From Bacillota bacterium (GTDB taxonomy: Bacteria > Bacillota > Clostridia > Christensenellales > DTU072), in NCBI GenBank assembly GCA_009781445.1, contig WQYD01000011.1:1-35917 (forward strand): a DNA stretch of 35,917 nucleotides, given 5' to 3'. The notes under the pieces are model-generated. The model did not search any database. It worked only from the letters and a program-made list of their open reading frames with translations, and was not told where the DNA came from. Positions within the stretch are counted from its first letter, which is position 1, and each line of letters starts with the position of its first letter. A program made the translations under genes and the position numbers. Positions 31,114 to 35,917 of the stretch are shown one piece after another.

Positions 31114-31228
31114 AAACATATGTTCTTTTAATCCGCGCTAAAAAATCCTGCTCGGCAGGATAGGGATTTTGAAACACAGTTTTGCTGTAAGTGGCTTAAT
31201 TATATCAAACCGAACGGGCGTTTGTCAA
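31114..31228 (-). promoter_or_regulatory. Promoter, two LexA-like boxes and leader terminator before terS-like gene
   Basis: Minus-strand TTGACA (31223-31228) and TATAAT (31199-31204), spacer 18 bp. AAACGCCCGTTC (31212-31223) in the spacer fits A/G-AAC-N4-GTTC. Downstream in the leader is a perfect terminator hairpin ATCCTGC/GCAGGAT (31145-31161, loop of 3) followed by a T-run on this strand, then a second box GAACATATGTTT (31114-31125), very close to the Gram-positive SOS box, just before the ribosome site. The spacer reads AAAC-N4-GTTYGGTTTG here and at 3947-3964 alike. Confidence 0.75.
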
Positions 31229-31263
31229 TAGATAAGTACAGTTTTTTGGAATTAGGGGTGGAA

Positions 31264-31381
31264 GTGAAGAATGAAAAGTGAAACATTAAACATGAAACAT
31301 AAAGGATTCTAAATATCATTAAAATAAACTCTTAATAAATAAATTCCATAATTCATATTTAATATTTCATATTTTATATTT
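31264..31381 (+). repeat. Composite heptamer repeat element before the histidine kinase stop
   Basis: 7-mers GTGAAGA, ATGAAAA, GTGAAAC, ATTAAAC, ATGAAAC, ATAAAGG (31264-31305), a core GGATTCTAAATATCATTA (31304-31321), then a second array CATAATT, CATATTT, AATATTT, CATATTT, TATATTT (31347-31381). The second array reaches the stop codon of the histidine kinase gene. The first array resembles the TGAAACG/AGAAACA units at 14104-14138. Confidence 0.85.
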
Positions 31382-32759
31382 AACAGCAAGGTATCTCAAT
31401 ATAAAACTTGCTTCCCCCGCCGATTGAACTTTCAACCCCATAAACCCCCCCTGGGGTGGCGGTGATAATTTCTTTAACTATTGAAAGCCCAAGCCCCGTG
31501 CCTACGCTGGGGCGGTTGTGGTTTTTTTCGGATTTATAGTACCTATCCCAAATGCGTTCAATGGTTTTAACATCCATGCCGTCACCGTGATCAATTATTT
31601 CCACGCGGACATTTTTACCTTTAATAAGCTGATTAACTATAATTGTTTTATCCTCGCCTGCGTAAGTTACTGCGTTGCTGAAAAGGTTATAAACCGCTTG
31701 GGTAATTTTGACCTCGTCTGCAAAAACACGCGCGGTTTTGGTGTGGTTAAATTCAATTTTGTAGCCCTTATGCCCAAGAAATGCCTTGTGGCGGTTAACG
31801 ATATCCTCAAGAACTAAAACCAAATCAAACTCAGAAAAGTTCATTTCGCCCTTGCTTTCTTGAATTTTTGATAAATCTAAAATGGAATTAACAAGCCCCG
31901 TAAGCCTATCCGTTTCGTCTATAATAATTTGGATTTCGCTTGCGCCTGCCTTGCTTGGGAAATCTCTTAGCACTTCCGCATAACCCTTTATGAGGGCAAG
32001 AGGGGTTTTTAAATCGTGAGAGATATTTGCAATTAAATCTTTTTTAAGTTTATCCAATGAGGCAATTTCGTCTACCGCGTACTTTAACGCTTGCGATAAT
32101 GCGTGGGTTTCCTTAAACGCGCCTGCGGAAGGAATCTCACCTGCCCTGCCTTTTGTAAATTCTTCGGCGGATTCCGAAAGTTTTTCGGCAGGCTTAATTA
32201 TCCATTTTGCCACCGCAAGCACCACTATGGTTGCAACCCCGAAGATTATTGCGGAAATAATGCCAAGCATTTTGATTGCGCCCTCGTAAACCGCGCCTTC
32301 GGGCTTAGTGCGCGCCTCGGCGATAATTAAAACCTGCGCGCCGTACTGAGTTTGAACTATTTCTGCAAAAATTATAAATTGATTATCCGTTTGCGAATGC
32401 TTTCCGCCACCGCGCTGTGCGCTCACAAAGACTTCGGCAAGAACGCCTTGCCCGAAGTTCAGCAAAGCGGAATGCCCTGCCGAAGCGCGCGCATCCTCGT
32501 ACACAAGCCCGTTTTCAGTTATTGCCACCATGCTAATGCCGTACTTAACGGAAACTTTTAAAAGTTCTTCACTAAAAACTTCGCTGTTAATTGCGCTTTT
32601 GGCTTCGGCTATGCCGTTAGATAATTCTTGCTTGCGGGAAGTTAGATAAAGCCCGTTAAATAAAAGGTAATTTAAAAGCCAAATTCCGCCTATTACTATT
32701 ATAGTAAAGGCGGAAAAGCCTATCGTAATCCATGCTTTGATTGGAAGCTTATGTTTCAA
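31380..32759 (-). CDS. Membrane sensor histidine kinase
   Basis: 459 residues from a TTG start that follows GGGG by 7 nt and overlaps the response-regulator stop by 11 nt; an ATG at 32810 would lie deep inside that gene. TM1 is near residues 8-33, an outside sensor domain of ~130 residues follows, and TM2 is near 163-186. A HAMP-like linker precedes the H-box N-I-S-H-D-L-K-T-P-L-A-L-I-K-G-Y (phosphorylated H248), then N-L-F-S-N-A-V-T-Y (N box), D-H-G-D-G-M (G1) and G-T-G-L-G-L-S-I-V-K (G2). It autophosphorylates and passes the phosphate to the adjacent OmpR-type regulator. The signal is unknown. Confidence 0.95.
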   Translation of the reverse strand: MKHKLPIKAWITIGFSAFTIIVIGGIWLLNYLLFNGLYLTSRKQELSNGIAEAKSAINSEVFSEELLKVSVKYGISMVAITENGLVYEDARASAGHSALLNFGQGVLAEVFVSAQRGGGKHSQTDNQFIIFAEIVQTQYGAQVLIIAEARTKPEGAVYEGAIKMLGIISAIIFGVATIVVLAVAKWIIKPAEKLSESAEEFTKGRAGEIPSAGAFKETHALSQALKYAVDEIASLDKLKKDLIANISHDLKTPLALIKGYAEVLRDFPSKAGASEIQIIIDETDRLTGLVNSILDLSKIQESKGEMNFSEFDLVLVLEDIVNRHKAFLGHKGYKIEFNHTKTARVFADEVKITQAVYNLFSNAVTYAGEDKTIIVNQLIKGKNVRVEIIDHGDGMDVKTIERIWDRYYKSEKNHNRPSVGTGLGLSIVKEIITATPGGVYGVESSIGGGSKFYIEIPCC

Positions 32760-33417
32760 ATCTATACCCCATACCGCGCAAGGTAACCACATAATCGCTT
32801 GCGTCACCAAGGCTTTTTCTTAAAAGTTTGATATGGGTATCAAGAGTTCTGTCGTCCCCGTAAAAATCATAGCCCCACACTTCGCTTAAAATCCTCTCAC
32901 GCGAAAGGGCAATGCCTTTATTCCTAACCAAGAAAAATAAGAGTTCATATTCCTTTGGCGATAATTCAATTCTTCCGCCGTTCACATAAACTATGCGTGC
33001 TGTAAAATCCACTTTTAATTTATCCGTTTCGTAAATATCGCTTTTGGCTTCGCTTGCTTTCCCGCGGGATAAAATTGCGTTAACCCTAAGCATCAATTCC
33101 TTGGGGGAAAAGGGTTTTGTAACATAATCGTCCGCGCCGATTTCAAAGCCGTGAATCTTATCATATTCCTCAGTTCTTGCCGAAAGCATTATCACAGGGA
33201 TTTGGGAAAACTGCCTGATTTTTCTTACTGCGGAAAATCCGTCTAATTCAGGCATCATGACATCCATAAGCACAATATCGTACTTACCGTTTTTCACAAG
33301 TTCCACCGCTTCCATGCCGTTTTGCGCCCCCGTTACCGAATAGCCCTCAAATTCGCCGTATTTGGCTACGATATCTCTTATATTTGGTTCATCGTCCACT
33401 ATTAGTATTTTGTACAT
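32749..33417 (-). CDS. OmpR/PhoB-family response regulator
   Basis: 222 residues. Receiver domain with acidic pair D8/D9, phosphoacceptor D52 (V-L-M-D-V-M-M-P-E-L-D-G) and Y-V-T-K-P-F-S-P near 98-105. The C-terminal winged helix carries E-L-S-P-K-E-Y-E-L-L-F-F-L near 149-161, V-W-G-Y-D-F-Y-G-D-D-R-T-L-D-T-H-I near 180-196 and the closing R-G-M-G-Y-R-F-E. Forms an operon with the histidine kinase (11-nt overlap). Lies 60 bp from the HtrA-like gene, an order seen in many Gram-positive envelope-stress loci (WalRK-HtrA type), but the signal and targets cannot be read here. Confidence 0.96.
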   Translation of the reverse strand: MYKILIVDDEPNIRDIVAKYGEFEGYSVTGAQNGMEAVELVKNGKYDIVLMDVMMPELDGFSAVRKIRQFSQIPVIMLSARTEEYDKIHGFEIGADDYVTKPFSPKELMLRVNAILSRGKASEAKSDIYETDKLKVDFTARIVYVNGGRIELSPKEYELLFFLVRNKGIALSRERILSEVWGYDFYGDDRTLDTHIKLLRKSLGDASDYVVTLRGMGYRFET

Positions 33418-33437
33418 TTTTTTATCCTACCTTTGTA

Positions 33438-33446
33438 ATTATACCA
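33438..33446 (-). promoter_or_regulatory. Extended -10 promoter of the two-component operon
   Basis: Minus-strand TGGTATAAT, an extended -10 box, 20 bp before the regulator ATG. No convincing -35 box. Confidence 0.55.
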
Positions 33447-33477
33447 CACTTTTTCATTTGTTTACTTTCGCAAAAAT

Positions 33478-34641
33478 TTATTCCGTTTTCTCTGTTAAAC
33501 GAATCACAGCCGTGCGCTGTTCACCGCCACGGTTGAAATCTATTGTTATTTGATCGTTAGGCATTTGGTTAAACACAATCACGCGCCAATCTTCTTTAGC
33601 GTTAACCGCCGTTCCGTTAACCTTAGTTATTACATCAAGTTTTTGAATTTGCGGGCCCGATATGTGGGTATACTTGGGAAGTCCGCTATAAATCATGTTA
33701 ACCGTTAGCCCTGAAAACTGATAAACTTGATCAGGTTCTGTGATTTGCACTAATCCGAAAATATCGTGTTCGGGCCTTCCGGGGACATAGCCTTTTTCCA
33801 AAAGCCCCTTAACCGCCGAATCAATAACCTGTGAGGGAACTGCGCAGAGTTCGTTTCCTGCGCTTGTCCCCGCACTGCAATTTGTGTTAATCAGCCCCAA
33901 GAATCCGCCGTAATAATTAAAGATTCCGCCACCCGTAAAGCACCTTTCAAATGTGGTGCATTCGCTTTCGGGCTTAACTTTGATTGCAGGCACATTAAGC
34001 CCTGCGCCTGCTTTAGAACAAACTTCGTCCTTTAATATAAAGCCCTTTTCGTTACCGCCTCTGCCTATCACCGCCACGCGGTTTAAAATATCGGGCTTAG
34101 CAATTGCCACAGGGGTTAAATTCATGGCGTCTACCTTTAGTATTGCCAAATCAAGAAATTCGTCCTCAAAAAGTTTTTGTGCCACAAGGTTCACATTTCC
34201 AAGTTTAACCGTGATTGTTTTTGAACCTTTAACCACATGGTAATTCGTAACGATATGCCCATTCTTAGTCCAAATAACCCCCGAAGAAAGCATGGCGTTT
34301 CCACCTGCACCGCTTTCGCCTGTGCGCGCTAAAAGTGCTTCCGCGCCTGTGGGTTCGGTGGCAATTTCCACAACGGATACCGCCGTTCTTTCCACCAAAA
34401 CCCCGTATTCAAGCAGGCTTTCTTGGGGACGCATTTCGTACACAACCACATTATTTGTGCGTGGCGGAATGTCGCCCCTTTGAATACTCAATGCCACAGC
34501 CACACTCAAAGCACAAAGGCAAACCGTAACAAAAATATACACGAAAAACTTCGCAAGGCTTCTGTTTCTTGCGTCTTTTTTTGAAGGACTTCTGTACTCG
34601 TCCTGATAGCAATATCTTGGCAGGTTCACATTCCTACGCAC
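33478..34641 (-). CDS. HtrA/DegP-like membrane protein with altered catalytic Ser
   Basis: 387 residues, GTG start. A short cytoplasmic lead, one membrane anchor near residues 30-52, then a trypsin-like fold and a C-terminal PDZ domain (~285-380, with I-S-G-P-Q-I-Q-K-L-D-V-I-T-K-V-N-G). His135 (T-N-Y-H-V-V) and Asp164 (F-L-D-L-A-I-L-K-V-D) match the catalytic dyad, but the G-N-S-G-G-P-L motif has become C-F-T-G-G-G-I (234-240): Thr236 stands where the catalytic Ser should be. It may be a Thr-dependent protease, or a binding/chaperone-type pseudoprotease. It lies next to a two-component system, so an envelope-stress role is plausible. A GTG four codons downstream is an alternative start. Confidence 0.88.
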   Translation of the reverse strand: MRRNVNLPRYCYQDEYRSPSKKDARNRSLAKFFVYIFVTVCLCALSVAVALSIQRGDIPPRTNNVVVYEMRPQESLLEYGVLVERTAVSVVEIATEPTGAEALLARTGESGAGGNAMLSSGVIWTKNGHIVTNYHVVKGSKTITVKLGNVNLVAQKLFEDEFLDLAILKVDAMNLTPVAIAKPDILNRVAVIGRGGNEKGFILKDEVCSKAGAGLNVPAIKVKPESECTTFERCFTGGGIFNYYGGFLGLINTNCSAGTSAGNELCAVPSQVIDSAVKGLLEKGYVPGRPEHDIFGLVQITEPDQVYQFSGLTVNMIYSGLPKYTHISGPQIQKLDVITKVNGTAVNAKEDWRVIVFNQMPNDQITIDFNRGGEQRTAVIRLTEKTE

Positions 34642-34968
34642 GGCAATTACCCATAATTGCCATTATTATAACGCGCGTATGTGAACACTGCATGATAACA
34701 ACTTGTTTTTTGCTAAGGAAATTCAATGAAAATCCACGCAAGAGATAAGCGCGGTTTTATATGATATTTTGCATAGAATATTGCGTTTAGGATTCCTAAT
34801 TAGCTAAATAAGTATCCTATACTACGGCGAATAATATAAATACCTTGCTTGAAATACCGTGGCGGATTATGCTTTAATGAACGAATCGTTTTTTAGTTGC
34901 GCTTTTATCTTGACAAATTTTGAAGTATATAATACAATTATCAACAATATTAAAATTAAGAGGCAACA
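34642..34968. other. Intergenic region between the HtrA-like gene and greA
   Basis: No gene found. A perfect inverted repeat GGCAATTA/TAATTGCC (34642-34661, loop CCCA) lies directly before the HtrA GTG. A minus-strand TATAAT (34665-34670) is the likely HtrA -10 box. The rest, to the greA promoter at 34910, is AT-rich with no clear structure. Confidence 0.5.
34910..34938 (+). promoter_or_regulatory. Sigma-A promoter of greA-lysS
   Basis: TTGACA (34910-34915) and TACAAT (34933-34938), spacer 17 bp, with ribosome site AAGAGG before the ATG at 34969. Confidence 0.8.
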
Positions 34969-35445
34969 ATGGACAAAACGATTCCGCTTACCCAAGGCAA
35001 ATTCAGCGAATTAACAGAAAAACTTAGGCACAACGAAACCGTTAAACGCGGTGAAATTTCTGACGCCATTAAAACGGCTAAGGAATTTGGCGATTTATCC
35101 GAAAATGCAGAGTATTCCGCCGCCAAAAGCGCGCAAGAAAAACTTGAAATTGAGATAGCGCAATTATCGGATATTTTAATGAGGGCGTATCCTATTGATA
35201 AAAGCACCCTTGGCACCACAAGCGTGCAGGTGGGAAATTTTGTGGCAATTTACGATTCATATTTTGACGAAGAAGTTACTTATCAAATCGTTTCAAGCAT
35301 TGAAGCCAGCACGGCAGAAAATAAGATAAGCAATCAAAGCCTTATCGGCAAAGCCCTCGTTGGCAAAAAGAAAGGTGATTTAGTTACGGTTACGCTTCCC
35401 ACAGGGGTTGACGCGGAATTAAAGGTTTTATCAATATCCAAATAA
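34969..35445 (+). CDS. greA: Transcription elongation factor GreA
   Basis: 158 residues. GreA enters the secondary channel of RNA polymerase and triggers cleavage of backtracked RNA. The N-terminal coiled coil carries the family tip motif E-F-G-D-L-S-E-N-A-E-Y (residues ~38-48, with the catalytic acidic D and E), then A-Q-E-K-L-E-I-E-I-A-Q-L. The C-terminal FKBP-like domain ends with S-L-I-G-K-A-L-V-G-K-K-K-G-D. Length is normal. Directly followed by lysS, as in many Firmicutes. Confidence 0.97.
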   Translation: MDKTIPLTQGKFSELTEKLRHNETVKRGEISDAIKTAKEFGDLSENAEYSAAKSAQEKLEIEIAQLSDILMRAYPIDKSTLGTTSVQVGNFVAIYDSYFDEEVTYQIVSSIEASTAENKISNQSLIGKALVGKKKGDLVTVTLPTGVDAELKVLSISK

Positions 35446-35465
35446 GTTGAACTTTTAACACAAAT

Positions 35466-35917
35466 ATGGCAACAGATAATAACATTAACAATGAAATTTT
35501 AACAGCGGAAGAGGTGATTGCCTCTCACGCTTCGGAATCTATGGTTAGGCGGGAAAAACTTGCCCAGCTTAAAGAAGCAGGTGCTTGCCCTTTTGAAATC
35601 ACAAAAGTGGAAGTGGACGCTTACGCGAAAACCATTTTAGAGAACTACGCAGACTACGAAGCAAAAGAAGTGAAAATGGCAGGCAGAATTATGTCCAAAC
35701 GCATTATGGGCAAGGCTTCCTTTTCACATATTTATGACGGCACGGCAAAAATTCAGCTTTATTTTAAATCCGATACTTTGGGCGAAAGCTATGAATTTTA
35801 TAAAACTCTTGACACAGGCGATATTATCAGCTTCACTGGCGAAGTTTTTACCACGCGCCACGGCGAGATTAGCGTTAAGGTGGATTCATTTAAACTTACC
35901 GCAAAATCACTAAACCC
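35466..35917 (+). CDS. lysS: Lysyl-tRNA synthetase class II, N-terminal part (cut by window edge)
   Basis: 150 codons are visible and open to the window end. They cover the N-terminal helix (V-R-R-E-K-L-A-Q-L-K-E-A-G near residues 27-39, then C-P-F) and the tRNA anticodon-binding OB fold: M-A-G-R-I-M-S-K-R-I-M-G-K-A-S-F, then I-Q-L-Y-F-K, and G-D-I-I-S-F-T-G-E-V-F-T-T-R-H-G-E-I-S-V. This matches class II LysRS, which loads lysine onto tRNA. The catalytic domain is beyond the window. It follows greA by 20 bp, so same operon. Confidence 0.94.
   Translation, partial: MATDNNINNEILTAEEVIASHASESMVRREKLAQLKEAGACPFEITKVEVDAYAKTILENYADYEAKEVKMAGRIMSKRIMGKASFSHIYDGTAKIQLYFKSDTLGESYEFYKTLDTGDIISFTGEVFTTRHGEISVKVDSFKLTAKSLN

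Overview
The window looks like a chromosomal segment of a low-to-mid GC, Gram-positive-type bacterium of the Firmicutes (class Clostridia is my best guess; an uncultured gut or animal-associated lineage is plausible). Supporting signs are strong GGAGG ribosome sites, sigma-A type promoters, a greA-lysS pair, an OmpR/histidine-kinase pair next to an HtrA-like protein, an endoribonuclease of the MazF/NdoA type, formate-tetrahydrofolate ligase, FeoA/FeoB and a lipoprotein with InlB-type repeats. No rRNA, tRNA or CRISPR array was seen.

Layout. 1-955: start of a RhuM-family gene and an unknown gene, probably accessory. 1132-3846: pyrophosphatase, then feoA-feoB divergently. 3942-6011: a compact operon of a phosphoribosyltransferase, a DprA/SLOG-like protein and a HAD-like protein, behind a promoter that holds a LexA-like palindrome and a structured leader with a terminator. 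6081-8637: fructose-bisphosphate aldolase, then trmN6-like and rsmI. 8654-14000: three toxin-antitoxin type loci (PIN/AbrB, HicAB, a lone MazF), a NERD protein, a PlsC acyltransferase and gap. 14202-16956: an attenuator-like leader and a large glycine-rich lipoprotein. 17000-20400: an island of unrecognised genes. 20593-26058: an amidase, mscL, tpiA, pgk and fhs. 26241-28609: a Wzz-like membrane protein and a DUF2156 protein. 28717-31228: a spore-photoproduct-lyase-like radical SAM protein and a prophage-like cassette (terminase small subunit, ParB-like, methyltransferase) with the same promoter style as the 3942-6011 operon. 31380-34641: histidine kinase, response regulator, HtrA-like protein. 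34910-end: greA and the start of lysS.

How things fit together. Fba, Gap, TpiA and Pgk form the middle of glycolysis and are scattered rather than in one operon, each with its own control. The most interesting material is outside the housekeeping genes. First, the PRTase-SLOG-HAD operon looks like a damage-inducible conflict or defence module, and it shares a rare promoter-operator-attenuator layout with the terminase/ParB cassette 27 kb away. Second, at least eight places carry degenerate arrays of exactly 7-bp units, several arranged around a shared core (GGTGGAWTCTAAATCTC). Two of these composite elements sit in frame inside feoB and mscL. Third, a 164-bp imperfect palindrome runs into the 3' end of hicB. 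Fourth, several genes have a -10 box exactly 7 nt before the start codon, which suggests leaderless mRNAs.
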